Below are positions 8,659 to 17,643 of a stretch of DNA of 64,000 nt, in pieces. The DNA lies in NCBI GenBank assembly GCA_019637555.1, contig JAHBVK010000036.1, forward strand, positions 1 through 64,000. The letters are read 5' to 3'. A model generated the notes under the pieces. It saw only the letters and a program-made list of their open reading frames with translations. It ran no database searches and was not told where the DNA came from. This stretch comes from Anaerolineae bacterium. Its GTDB lineage: Bacteria > Chloroflexota > Anaerolineae > Aggregatilineales > UBA2796. The translations under genes were made by a program, and so were the position numbers. Position 1 is the stretch's first letter; each line of letters opens with the position of its first letter.

Positions 8659-10134
8659 ATGCGCATAGCCTATATCCATCCACCATTTGAGACCGTCATA
8701 CCAGTTGGTGAACAAACAGCCACAGCCTCTCTTATTATCTGGCAAAACGAAATCGCCTCACGGTTAGCAAAGCAGCATCAACTAGTCGTTTTTTCCAAGG
8801 GCGACAAGGGGCATTCTGGTCGTGTTCAATACGGAAATATCGAATACCGATACATCTCTTCCCAACTGATCAATCTGGAACGCCGCTTCACCAATGGCTT
8901 ATCACGCCTTGAGCAGTTATTTAATTACCCGCGCCCCAAACGCCCGATTTTTGCTGGCAACTGGTATTATCCGCTGTACATTCGCCTGATCTCGCGGGCG
9001 CTCAGTCAGGAACATTGGGATATCATCCATCTGACGCAGTTCGCCCAGTATGCCCCGATCATCCGCAAGCACAATCCTGATGCCCGAATCGTCATCCATA
9101 TGCACGCGCCGTGGCTGGGACAGTTTGAACGTGATGCCGTGCATCCTTCCATCGCCGCGGCAGACATGTTGATTGTAGTCAGCAACTATATAGCGCAGGG
9201 GATTCTGCGCAAGTTCCCCGAACTGAAAGATCGTGTGCATATCGTCCACAACGGCATCGATACCCGCCGCTTTGAGCAGTACGCCGAGCACGACTCCGGT
9301 CATGAGTTGATGAACGCCGCCACTGAGCCTGTGAAGGACCCTGTAACTGCTACCCCTAATAGTATTGACAAGGTACAGCGCATCCTTTATGTCGGGCGCG
9401 TTTCGCCGGAAAAAGGCGTTCATGTTCTGATCGACGCCTTCGTGCAGCTCGCGGATCGCTTTCCCAATGCCGTACTGGAGATCGTCGGCGGGCTGGCGGC
9501 GGTAGCTTATCAGTTCGTCATCCCGATGGATGATGACCAGCTAGTGCAAGACCTAGCGCGCTTCTACAAGGGTCCGTGGCGCAAAGATAACTACATGAAT
9601 GCGCTCCAGCATTTGATCCCCGAAGGGCTGAGGTCGCGCGTGCATTTCCTCGGACCGCGCTCGCAAGAACAACTCAAAGAACACTTTCGACGCGCTACCG
9701 TCTGTGTATTTCCCTCGGTGGTGCGTGAAGCATTTAGCATTGCCGTGATCGAAGGCATGGCAAGCGGCGTCGCAGCGATTTGCACAGAAGGCGGCGGCGG
9801 TGGGGAGATCATGGAGCATGAGGTCACTGGCATGTTAGTGCCGCGCGGCGATCAAGAAGCACTGGGTCAGGCAATCACCCGACTGTTGGAAAACCCGCAG
9901 TTGAGAAGACAGTACGGCAAAGCCGCCCAGCGCAAAGTCAGCGGTATGTTCACATGGGATGAGGCTGCCAGACTGCTGGAAAAGCATTATCTGGAATTGG
10001 TTTATCCCGCCGTAAAGACCAGCACTATTTATCCACAAGACGGTTCGACGGAAACGAACATGAGCACGACAGAACTTAGCAGCGGCGTTGAAACTAACGC
10101 CCTGTATTCGCCTTCTGGCAGCAACGCTAAGTGA
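8659..10134 (+). CDS. Glycosyltransferase family 4 (GT-B fold)
   Basis: A 491-residue GT4 enzyme. The N-terminal Rossmann domain has IHPPFETVIPVGEQTA, the linker has the typical IVHNGIDTRRF, and the donor domain begins at LYVGRVSPEKGVHVLIDAF. The donor-binding EX7E motif is present as E-AFSIAVI-E, followed by ATG-type GGGGEIMEH and GMLVPRGD. The last 40 residues are a low-complexity tail. First gene of an operon with the PIG-L deacetylase (7 bp downstream) and the flippase, so it likely builds a cell-surface glycan or glycolipid. Confidence 0.9.
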   Translation: MRIAYIHPPFETVIPVGEQTATASLIIWQNEIASRLAKQHQLVVFSKGDKGHSGRVQYGNIEYRYISSQLINLERRFTNGLSRLEQLFNYPRPKRPIFAGNWYYPLYIRLISRALSQEHWDIIHLTQFAQYAPIIRKHNPDARIVIHMHAPWLGQFERDAVHPSIAAADMLIVVSNYIAQGILRKFPELKDRVHIVHNGIDTRRFEQYAEHDSGHELMNAATEPVKDPVTATPNSIDKVQRILYVGRVSPEKGVHVLIDAFVQLADRFPNAVLEIVGGLAAVAYQFVIPMDDDQLVQDLARFYKGPWRKDNYMNALQHLIPEGLRSRVHFLGPRSQEQLKEHFRRATVCVFPSVVREAFSIAVIEGMASGVAAICTEGGGGGEIMEHEVTGMLVPRGDQEALGQAITRLLENPQLRRQYGKAAQRKVSGMFTWDEAARLLEKHYLELVYPAVKTSTIYPQDGSTETNMSTTELSSGVETNALYSPSGSNAK

Positions 10135-10141
10135 AGGTGAA

Positions 10142-10945
10142 ATGGCAGCACAAGTCCATCTATTCCTGTCCCCGCACGCGGATGACGCGGCGCTGAGCTG
10201 CGGCGGACAAATTGCCAGCTTAACTAGGCAACATCAAGTCACTATCTTCACTCTGATGATCGGGCAACCGCCGCCGGAAGCACTGAACCTGCCACTGGCG
10301 GTTTACTTCCATCGCAAGTGGGGACTCGGCGCGAACGTGGTGACGGTACGGCGGGCGGAGGATCGATTGGCGGCGCGGCGTATGGGGTCAGCGCTGCTGG
10401 CTGGCGATCTGCTGGAAGCGGGTTATCGCCGCGATTCGCAGGGTAATGCCTGTTATGTAGAGCCAGCCTCGCTACACCTTGCGCCCAATCCTGCCGATCC
10501 GCTGCTGCAACTTCTGACTGGCGAGTCCGTGCGTAACATATTTCAAGCGCAGGGAGTTGTGCTATCGTCCGATCTGGTCATTCACGCGCCGCTTGGCGTC
10601 GGCAATCACGTTGACCACCAGATAGTGCGGGAGATGGCGTTGTTATTGGCACATGAGAACCCCGCGCTCCGACTCGTTTTCTACGAAGATTATCCTTACG
10701 CTACATGGAATGATAAAGTCGTGCCGGATGCGCTGAACGAGACGGCAGCCAGAGTTCAGCCGCGCACGCTCAAGCGGGTGCTGCATCCCCTTGATCTTAG
10801 GGCGCGGCTGGCACGCATCGCCGCTATTGCCAGTTACCGCTCGCAACTGAGCATGATCTGGCGACGTGGTATGGTCGGCATGATGCTGCGTACATGGCAG
10901 TTCATGGCACAGCGCGGCGGCGAAGTCGAATGGGAGATAACCTAG
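10142..10945 (+). CDS. PIG-L family N-acetylglucosaminyl deacetylase
   Basis: A 267-residue protein from the ATG at 10142, chosen because it lies 7 bp after the glycosyltransferase stop with GAAGGTGA upstream and starts directly at the domain. The Zn-binding motif SPHADDAALSCGG (the PHxDD signature) and a downstream GNHVDHQ (third ligand H-x-x-H) are intact, so it is predicted to be an active N-acyl-sugar deacetylase. Its stop abuts the next gene's TTG start. Role: deacetylation of an amino-sugar made by the upstream GT4 (inference). Confidence 0.88.
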   Translation: MAAQVHLFLSPHADDAALSCGGQIASLTRQHQVTIFTLMIGQPPPEALNLPLAVYFHRKWGLGANVVTVRRAEDRLAARRMGSALLAGDLLEAGYRRDSQGNACYVEPASLHLAPNPADPLLQLLTGESVRNIFQAQGVVLSSDLVIHAPLGVGNHVDHQIVREMALLLAHENPALRLVFYEDYPYATWNDKVVPDALNETAARVQPRTLKRVLHPLDLRARLARIAAIASYRSQLSMIWRRGMVGMMLRTWQFMAQRGGEVEWEIT

Positions 10946-12223
10946 TTGCAAACGCTTCGTGAACGCCTGAGCGCGCTGCGTGGAAGTGATCTATCTTTTC
11001 TGCGCAGTTCGGGATTGCTCGCTATCGGGTTCGCCGTCGCCCGCGCACTTGGTTTAGGTTTTTCGCTACTGCTAGGGCGCGCCTTGCCCGTCGAGGAGTA
11101 CGGCTATGTGACGGCGGGTTTGTTTATCGCCGGGCTGCTGGGCATTGCTACACAGCCTTTTGTGCAACACAGTTGGGCACGTGCCATCAGCGTGCATCGC
11201 ACACAGGAAGTGCAGCTAAACCGCATCGTCAGTAGTGGTACGGCTCTGCTGATCGTGCTAACCATCCTCTCGCTTGCCCTCTCAATTCCTGTGCTGCTGT
11301 TGACCAATTCCCTGAATCTCGGCGTGATCGTGGCTTTTCTTGGCGTCACCCTGTTCTATACTTACAACGGCTTGGTGCGTGGTTTTGAATCGTCGTGGCG
11401 GCTGGTCGCCGTATTTGTCGGCAGCAACCTGCTGCAACTGCTGGCGATCTTCGTGGTTTATTACCTGCTCAACAGTTCGTCGCCACTGCCCGCCTTACTG
11501 ATCTATGGCTGCTCCTACCTGCCGCCAGTTCTTTATCTCCTTGTGTATTATCCACTACCCATGCGCCCAACGGCTCAGGATGTTGATCGCCACACCATCA
11601 TCACGTTGGCGAAGACAACCGTACCGATGTGGGTATCGCACATTGCTTTCACTTTTAGTTATGGCTTTGATGTAGTGCTGCTCAGCCGTTACTGGGGCGC
11701 GTCCGCTGTCGGTGCTTATTCGATGGCGAAAACATTGAGCTTTGTTTTCGACTTTGTGCCTAACGGCATCAGCACCATCATCATGCCGCGGATCGCTGCT
11801 TCGACCACGGGTCGGCGGCGCCTGGTGACGCTGAGCATCGGCGCCACGATGTCTGTACAGATCATCTTCGCTATTTGTTTCCTACTGTTGTATCAGCCGC
11901 TGGTTACATGGTTGTTTGGCGTCGACTATCTGGTTCCGCCACTCACGGTGCTTCTGATGGTAGTGGCGGCGTTGCTCTGGGGCATTCATAACATTCTTGC
12001 TAATGCCCTGATCGGCGCGAATCAAGCGGGGATTGAGGGCATCAATCGACTGATTATCGTGGGAACGCTCTACGGCGCTGGAATTGTGCTGGTACCCACA
12101 CTTGCCACCACGGGTGTCGCACTCGCTGACCTGATCACCTCCCTGATCGCCGTCGCTACCATCCCGCTGCTGCGGCACTGGCGGCGCAGTCTGAGTAATC
12201 GGCGAAACGAGGCACAGCCCTAG
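10946..12223 (+). CDS. Polysaccharide/oligosaccharide flippase (Wzx/MATE-like)
   Basis: A 425-residue integral membrane protein with about 12 hydrophobic helices in the two-bundle pattern of polysaccharide flippases. The conserved N-terminal GRALPVEEYGYVTAGLFIAG is characteristic. The start is TTG immediately after the deacetylase TAG, implying coupled translation. As the third gene of the glycan operon it probably moves the lipid-linked product across the membrane. Ends in a basic tail (HWRRSLSNRRNE). Confidence 0.85.
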   Translation: MQTLRERLSALRGSDLSFLRSSGLLAIGFAVARALGLGFSLLLGRALPVEEYGYVTAGLFIAGLLGIATQPFVQHSWARAISVHRTQEVQLNRIVSSGTALLIVLTILSLALSIPVLLLTNSLNLGVIVAFLGVTLFYTYNGLVRGFESSWRLVAVFVGSNLLQLLAIFVVYYLLNSSSPLPALLIYGCSYLPPVLYLLVYYPLPMRPTAQDVDRHTIITLAKTTVPMWVSHIAFTFSYGFDVVLLSRYWGASAVGAYSMAKTLSFVFDFVPNGISTIIMPRIAASTTGRRRLVTLSIGATMSVQIIFAICFLLLYQPLVTWLFGVDYLVPPLTVLLMVVAALLWGIHNILANALIGANQAGIEGINRLIIVGTLYGAGIVLVPTLATTGVALADLITSLIAVATIPLLRHWRRSLSNRRNEAQP

Positions 12224-12280
12224 TGGAATCGGAAACTGTGCGAGCCTGAGCGTGAGCGCATTAACGCTCGCGCAAGTGCG

Positions 12281-12847
12281 CTAGCGGCGTCCTACCCTGA
12301 TCCAGCGGCGCAGCAGCCACCACCCGATCCCCGATCCCAGTAGTGTGATCAGCACCGCACTGATGCCTACCAACACGGGCAGTAATTCCGAATAATTCAG
12401 CACAGGCGAGACGTTGAACTTGAATTCTCCTTCGGTGATACTGCCATCGCGCCCCTCGGCACGCCACTTCACGGTATAGCGCCCTGCTGGCAAGCTGACC
12501 ACCGGTAAACGCAGCAGTGTCACGTCATCGGGATCGATCTCCGGTTTGCCGTTCGCCATATCGGCGAAATCGGCGTCGAAAATGCGCAGATCGCTGCCCG
12601 CTGTGATCGGCATTGAGAACCATGTCAGCACTTCCATCGGGCTGCGATCCAGTGTGGAATCAGGTCGCGGATCGCTGTGGCGCAGTGTGGCGGCGGCGGC
12701 AGTCGGGTTAGCAACTCCCACCCAAATGAGCAGTGTATAACAAATGCATCCAATGAAGCCTAATTTGATTTTAAATTTAGCCAATGTGCTATATCTTACT
12801 GATGTTAAGAAGTTGTGAACGGCTATTGTTATCCAAGACCACAGCAT
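12281..12847 (-). CDS. CopC-domain secreted protein with C-terminal membrane anchor
   Basis: Up to 188 residues; the exact start is uncertain because the first 25 residues look dispensable before the hydrophobic signal (GFIGCICYTLLIWVGV). The mature part has the CopC/YcnJ beta-sandwich pattern: LRHSDPRPDSTLDRSP near the N-terminus, then VVSLPAGRYTVKWRAEGRDGS and EGEFKFNVSP. A transmembrane helix (LLPVLVGISAVLITLLG) and basic tail end the protein. The N-terminal His used for Cu(II) in classical CopC is not clearly placed, so metal binding is uncertain. Confidence 0.7.
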   Translation of the reverse strand: MLWSWITIAVHNFLTSVRYSTLAKFKIKLGFIGCICYTLLIWVGVANPTAAAATLRHSDPRPDSTLDRSPMEVLTWFSMPITAGSDLRIFDADFADMANGKPEIDPDDVTLLRLPVVSLPAGRYTVKWRAEGRDGSITEGEFKFNVSPVLNYSELLPVLVGISAVLITLLGSGIGWWLLRRWIRVGRR

Positions 12848-12949
12848 GACTCACGTGCTCCGCGTCTTAATCCTCTCCCAGCCGTGACCGGACGAATTCC
12901 AAAGTTTCTGCTCAATAAGGTAAGACGCGCCAACAAAAAGGAACTTGTG

Positions 12950-13171
12950 ATGTTGTCTCTTAGCTACGATGACCGACCAGCCGACCAGCTTCCTACCTTG
13001 CCAGTGGCAGCAACGGATACTTCGATACGCAAAGTGATCACTACCCTCGCCACGATGGGCGCAGCGGCAGCGGCATTCAAACTACTGTTGCGCTGGTATG
13101 TCGATGGTTGGGATGACCAGCCCATCGAAATTGACAGCGGCGAACCAGAACGTGATTTAGGCAAAAACTAG
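12950..13171 (+). CDS. Small single-pass membrane protein, unknown function
   Basis: A 73-residue protein from the ATG at 12950, which has AAAGGA upstream; a longer frame from 12815 overlaps the divergent CopC gene and is not favoured. One Ala-rich hydrophobic helix (about residues 30-46, MGAAAAAFKLLLRWY) is followed by an acidic tail. No recognised family. Confidence 0.5.
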   Translation: MLSLSYDDRPADQLPTLPVAATDTSIRKVITTLATMGAAAAAFKLLLRWYVDGWDDQPIEIDSGEPERDLGKN

Positions 13172-13308
13172 GAGAATTCGTCGCACGACGCCTCATAAGT
13201 GTAGCCTGATTTTCCCAAAATAGCGGCGATTGGAAAGCAGTCCCGCGCAAGGTAGAATCAAACGCAAATTGAATTGCGTTTAATTTCATCAAAGCGGGAT
13301 GCTGGTAC

Positions 13309-14574
13309 ATGACACGCATTGTCATCACGGGAATGGGCTGCCTCAGTCCACTGGGTAACACCGTCGAGGAAACATGGTCAGGGATTAAAGCGGGTAAGTC
13401 GGGGATCAGCGCTATCGAGCGCATTGATGCCACAGGCTTGGAGACCCGCATCGGCGGCGAAGTCAGAGGCTTCGATCCCGAACAGCATTTTGACCGCAAA
13501 GATGCCCGCCGTATGGATCGCTTCACCCAATTCGCCATCGTTGCCGCACAGCAGGCGATGCAAGACTCCGGCTGGCACGTGGACCCCGATCACAGCTTTG
13601 ATACTGGCGTGCTGATCAGCAGCGGCTTCGGTGGCTCGGAAACGCTGGCTGAGGGCATCGAGTCATTCCGCGTCGGCGGCGTTCGCAAGATCAAACCGAC
13701 CTCCTTTCCGGCGGTCTTGCCCAACATCGCGGGCGCGATGGTTGCCATGAAGTTAGGCAGTCGCGGTGTCTGCTTCAACTACGCGGCAGCTTGCGCCACC
13801 AGCGCGATCTCGATTGGCGAGGCGGCGGAAGTGATCAAGCGCGGTGATGCGGATGTGGTGCTGGCGGGGGGTTCTGAAGCCTCGTTCACCCCTTTCGTCC
13901 TCGCCGGATTGAATGCCATGCGTGCCATGTCCACCCGCAATGACGATCCCCAACATGCCAGCCGCCCCTTCGATGTGGATCGAGATGGCTTCGTGCCAGC
14001 CGAAGGTGCAGGCGTGGTGGTACTGGAATCGCTGGAACACGCGGAGGCGCGCGGTGCCCATATCCACGCTGAATTGGTCGGCTATGCGGCAAGCTGCGAT
14101 GCGTGGCACGTCAGCGCCCCCGATTCCGAAGGTAGGGCAATCGCCCACGCCATGCAAAAGGCGATGAAGAAAGCCAACTTAGGTATCCACGATATTGACT
14201 ACATCAACGCGCACGGCACTGCCACGCCGCTCGGTGATCAGCAGGAGTCGCGGGTGATCAAGAAGGTGTTCGGGGAACACGCTTATAACATCCCCGTCAG
14301 CTCCACCAAGTCGATGACCGGACATGCCATGAGTTCATCGGGCGCATTCGAGGCGATCTTCTCTATGCTGGCGATCCGCGACAGCGTTATGCCACCAACG
14401 ATCAATCTGGATAACCCCGATCCCAACTGCGATCTCGATTACATCCCGCACGTCGCGCGGGAGAAGCAGTTGACGCATGTGATGTCTAACTCATTCGGGT
14501 TTGGTGGGCAGAACGCGGTGCTGATTTTCAAGAAGTACAGCGGCAACGGCAGTCATAGCGCGAGGCAGGGATGA
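13309..14574 (+). CDS. fabF: 3-oxoacyl-[acyl-carrier-protein] synthase II (FabF)
   Basis: A 421-residue thiolase-fold condensing enzyme. The catalytic triad is complete: Cys162 in AAACATSA, His302 in NAHGTATPLGD and His339 with Lys334 in TKSMTGHAMS. The C-terminal SNSFGFGGQNAVLIF is canonical. It elongates acyl-ACP with malonyl-ACP in fatty acid synthesis. No acpP, fabG or fabD neighbours occur here, so it stands apart from a fab cluster; a housekeeping role is still most likely. The extra 12-residue tail is unremarkable. Confidence 0.93.
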   Translation: MTRIVITGMGCLSPLGNTVEETWSGIKAGKSGISAIERIDATGLETRIGGEVRGFDPEQHFDRKDARRMDRFTQFAIVAAQQAMQDSGWHVDPDHSFDTGVLISSGFGGSETLAEGIESFRVGGVRKIKPTSFPAVLPNIAGAMVAMKLGSRGVCFNYAAACATSAISIGEAAEVIKRGDADVVLAGGSEASFTPFVLAGLNAMRAMSTRNDDPQHASRPFDVDRDGFVPAEGAGVVVLESLEHAEARGAHIHAELVGYAASCDAWHVSAPDSEGRAIAHAMQKAMKKANLGIHDIDYINAHGTATPLGDQQESRVIKKVFGEHAYNIPVSSTKSMTGHAMSSSGAFEAIFSMLAIRDSVMPPTINLDNPDPNCDLDYIPHVAREKQLTHVMSNSFGFGGQNAVLIFKKYSGNGSHSARQG

Positions 14575-14632
14575 GCAGCGCCCAGATGCAAACGGTAGAA
14601 TAAGGGTATCCAATTGCACAAAGGATAATCCC

Positions 14633-14914
14633 ATGATCCTGATCATTGGACGGTTTCAGGTACAAGTCGAGCAACTTGAGGCGTTTCAGCAGTTCGCCCG
14701 CGATCTGATCCCCGAAGCGCGTAAGGCAGCGGGCTGCATCAGCTTCGATCTCATGCAAGATTTGTCGCAGCCGGATCAATTTGTAATGCTGGAGCAGTGG
14801 GAAGATCGGGAGGCGCTGGAGAACAACTTCAGCAGCGAGACGTACCAGATTGCCGACGATGCCATGAGCAGCTTCGTCGTTGAAGATCCGCTGTGGGAAG
14901 AATACGAAGTGTAA
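14633..14914 (+). CDS. Antibiotic biosynthesis monooxygenase (ABM) domain protein
   Basis: A 93-residue protein with the ferredoxin-like ABM fold: IIGRFQVQVEQLEAFQQFA, then GCISFDLMQDLSQPDQFVMLEQWEDREALENNF. These small dimeric proteins include quinol monooxygenases and heme-degrading enzymes. The His/Trp residues of heme-degrading IsdG types are absent, so a YgiN-like or general role is more likely. Followed closely by the YcaQ-like gene. Confidence 0.75.
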   Translation: MILIIGRFQVQVEQLEAFQQFARDLIPEARKAAGCISFDLMQDLSQPDQFVMLEQWEDREALENNFSSETYQIADDAMSSFVVEDPLWEEYEV

Positions 14915-14972
14915 TTGGCGAACAAAGGTTCTAGCCGCTACAATCGGCAGCATACTTGATCGCGCGAACGAG

Positions 14973-16175
14973 ATGCCGATGATTACACTTTCCCAAGAAG
15001 CAGTACGCGGGTTAATGATCGCTGCCTTAGGCTTGCACCAACATTTACAGATGCCCGCCAGCAAAGAAGCCGCGCTGGCGGTGATTCGTCAGCTCCATCA
15101 CTTGCCAATCGACAGCATCAACGTGGTTGCCCGCGCTCCCTATTTCGTGCTGTGGAGTCGCATCGGTTACTGCGATCCAAGTTGGCTCGATGAGTTGATG
15201 GCTGAACGACAGATATTCGAGTATTGGGCGAACGCCAACTGCTTCCTGCCGATTGAAGATTATCCGCTGTATATGGCAGGCAGCCGCGTGATCGAATGGC
15301 GGAATCCGCGCAAATGGCTGGATGATCACCCCTCTGTCACCAGAGCAGTGCTGGATCGCATCCGCGATCATGGGGAGACGAACGCCTCCGATTTTGAGCG
15401 CCCTAAAGACTTCAAGCCGACATGGGATAATCCCAAGCAAGAGCAAGTGGCGCTGGAATATCTCTATCTGCTCGGTGAGATCATGGTTAGCAGACGCGAT
15501 AATTTTCAGCGCCAATATGATCTGCGCGAACGCGTCCTACCGGATTACAAGGAGCGCGGCGTGGCGACGCTGGAGGAAGCTACCGATCAGTTCGTGCTAT
15601 ACAGCGTGCAAGCGTTGGGTGTGACCAAAGCTGAGTGGATCGCTGATTATTTCCGGCTCAAGAAAGCGCCTGCGAATGCCGCGCTCAAACGATTGCTCAA
15701 AAAGGATCGGCTGATCCCTGTTCGCGTCGACGGTTGGGATGTCCCCGCCTACATCCATCCTGATAACCTGAAGCGCGTTGAAGCGGCAGCAGCAGGCAAT
15801 ATTCCGCAGTCCAAGACCACGCTGCTCTCACCGTTCGATCCACTGGTACGGGATCGCGGACGTGGCATTGATGTCTTCAATTTCGATTACAAGATCGAGT
15901 TTTATTTTCCTGAAAAGAAGCGAGTCTACGGCTACTTCAGTCTGCCGATCCTGTACAACAACGCGCTGATCGGACGGCTCGATCCCAAAGCGCACCGCAA
16001 GGAAGGCATCTTCGAGGTCAAATCACTGCATCTCGAACCCGGCATTGAGGTGGATGATGCGCTGGTCACGGCACTCAAACGGACGCTGCGTGACTGTGCC
16101 ATGTGGCACTACACACCGCAGATCGTGGTTCGCTACGCTACGGACGCTGATCTCGCGGATATGCTCTCGGATTGA
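14973..16175 (+). CDS. YcaQ-like winged-helix protein (DNA glycosylase family, altered motifs)
   Basis: About 400 residues; the start at 14973 (or 14979) is preferred over the longer frame from 14880, which overlaps the ABM gene. It has the HTH_42/YcaQ layout: LPIDSINVVARAPYFVLWSRIGYCDPSWLDEL, then IFEYWANANCFLPIEDYPL, and C-terminal LLSPFDPLVRDRGR...VYGYFSLPILYNNALIGRLDPKAHR. YcaQ/AlkX proteins unhook interstrand DNA crosslinks. The family QxD motif reads P-I-D here and the W-x-H-E segment reads W-A-N-A, so activity may differ from the well-studied members. Confidence 0.7.
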   Translation: MPMITLSQEAVRGLMIAALGLHQHLQMPASKEAALAVIRQLHHLPIDSINVVARAPYFVLWSRIGYCDPSWLDELMAERQIFEYWANANCFLPIEDYPLYMAGSRVIEWRNPRKWLDDHPSVTRAVLDRIRDHGETNASDFERPKDFKPTWDNPKQEQVALEYLYLLGEIMVSRRDNFQRQYDLRERVLPDYKERGVATLEEATDQFVLYSVQALGVTKAEWIADYFRLKKAPANAALKRLLKKDRLIPVRVDGWDVPAYIHPDNLKRVEAAAAGNIPQSKTTLLSPFDPLVRDRGRGIDVFNFDYKIEFYFPEKKRVYGYFSLPILYNNALIGRLDPKAHRKEGIFEVKSLHLEPGIEVDDALVTALKRTLRDCAMWHYTPQIVVRYATDADLADMLSD

Positions 16176-16278
16176 CTGATAAGATATTTGGCGAACTTAC
16201 ACTAGTGCTATAATTCGATAAAAGCCGTATTCACTCACAAATAGATTTACGTCCATATTTTTTGTGGAGGACTCCGCC

Positions 16279-17358
16279 ATGACTCTTGCCGCTGATCTGC
16301 CTATTGCCTCGACAGAATCTGCCTCCTCGACACTCGCACAGCCTGATCATCCTTATACCGAAGCGCACATCGGGCTGACCGAGCTGATGCCGCGCTATCG
16401 CGTCGATCTGCGTCCCGACGGTGCGGACGTATTCTACGATGCCAATCCTGTCCCCGACTGGCGCGATCTGAAGTGGGAGAAGATCGGCAGACCGTACCGC
16501 GTCGAACGCTGGTCGGAGGAAAAGAAGTCGTGGGAGAAGGAGCACGATCAGTCGCTGCCCGTCAAGACCGCGTGGCAGATGTTCAATCGCTCGTTCCAGA
16601 GCCTATTCGATACCGCGCCGAGCGAAGCACGCAAGGACGCTCTGAGCAAGATCGCCAAGAATGCCAGCCATCTGGACATGCATGAGGCGTGGGAAGCATT
16701 GGAAGAAGCGGCGCAATGGATGTTCTGGAACAAGGCGCATCGCGTTCAGGATGCGATCTGGGATCCGCGCGGCAAGCGCGCATTATTTCAGGGCTTGGAT
16801 GTGAAGAAGCCGGAAATCCTCTTTCTGGGCGCGGCAGATGGCTACGAAGCGATGCAGTTGATGGCGATGTATCCGGGCGGTCATGCCGTGCTGGTCGATT
16901 ACGACGAGTATTGCGCCACGAATCGCTTTGGCGAGTTCCCCGAAGCCTATCCATTCCTCGGCGTCGATGCCAGCAGCGGACAGCCCAAAGTGTGGTACCG
17001 CGATCAGATGAACATCGACTACGAAGTGATCGACATCAAGGATTTGAAGTACGGGCGCGAGTTCGATATTGTGGTCAGCATCGGCTTGATCGAGCATTTC
17101 CCCGACGAGTACAAGCCGCTGGCGTTTGAGATGCACCGCAAGTTCCTCAAGCCCGGCGGTTACGTGATCATCACCACGCCGCGTGTGCAGTTGCAGAGTA
17201 AGCTGTTCTACACCTTGTTCGCGGACATCATGAACTTCGCCTACCGCGAATTGATGGATGTGACGCACATGGGGCTGTACACCTATGAGAACGGCTTCGA
17301 CATCCTGCGGCACGGACGGATCAAGGCGCATAATGGGTTGATTGCGAAGATGCGGTAA
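16279..17358 (+). CDS. Class I SAM-dependent methyltransferase
   Basis: A 359-residue protein. The ATG at 16279 follows GGAGGA; an in-frame GTG at 16264 overlaps that site and is rejected. An N-terminal helical domain of about 170 residues (rich in Trp and Lys) precedes the methyltransferase core: ILFLGAADGYEAMQLMAMYPG (motif I), AVLVDYDEY, FDIVVSIGLIEHFPDEY and FLKPGGYVIITTPR. The ending GYRELMDVTHMGLYT type region resembles glycan-linked methyltransferases. Substrate unknown; monocistronic. Confidence 0.8.
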   Translation: MTLAADLPIASTESASSTLAQPDHPYTEAHIGLTELMPRYRVDLRPDGADVFYDANPVPDWRDLKWEKIGRPYRVERWSEEKKSWEKEHDQSLPVKTAWQMFNRSFQSLFDTAPSEARKDALSKIAKNASHLDMHEAWEALEEAAQWMFWNKAHRVQDAIWDPRGKRALFQGLDVKKPEILFLGAADGYEAMQLMAMYPGGHAVLVDYDEYCATNRFGEFPEAYPFLGVDASSGQPKVWYRDQMNIDYEVIDIKDLKYGREFDIVVSIGLIEHFPDEYKPLAFEMHRKFLKPGGYVIITTPRVQLQSKLFYTLFADIMNFAYRELMDVTHMGLYTYENGFDILRHGRIKAHNGLIAKMR

Positions 17359-17394
17359 GACCCTCACCCTACGGGATTCGCTGCATGATCTATT

Positions 17395-17414
17395 CCCGGA
17401 GCTGAAGCTCCGGG
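17395..17414. repeat. Short palindrome CCCGGAGC/GCTCCGGG
   Basis: Perfect 8-bp arms around TGAA just after the methyltransferase stop. A close relative lies at 53211-53229. It sits beside the family B repeat and may be a detached module of it, or act as a transcript end. Confidence 0.6.
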
Positions 17415-17470
17415 CTGAAATAGTAATCAATCGATTTGGTCAGCACTACTGTTTTAGCCCGGTAGGTTTT

Positions 17471-17643
17471 AGGCTTGTCCGGAGTTTTTCAAGTGCTGGC
17501 GTGAGTAGACCGGAGGTTGAAAACCTCCGGCTACAACACTTGGTAAACCCACTGAAGTGGGTTAGGAGCAAAACCTGACCTTTGCTGAACCCTCTTTAGA
17601 GGGTTTCCAGAGCATTGTAGCAGGGGGTTTTGAACCCCATGCG
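17471..17643. repeat. Composite repeat family B, copy lacking its right end
   Basis: Nearly identical over about 173 bp to 57676-57847. It starts with the terminal sequence AGGCTTGTCCGGAGT, followed by three hairpins: CCGGAGG/CCTCCGG, AACCCACT/AGTGGGTT and AACCCTCT/AGAGGGTT. The matching right terminal repeat is missing. The right part encodes the C-terminus and stop of the pentapeptide gene on the minus strand. Confidence 0.85.

Noticed and set aside
17388-17643. CRISPR array considered because of repeated hairpins
   Set aside because: Repeats are palindromic modules of different sequence without regular spacing or unique spacers, and no cas genes are present.
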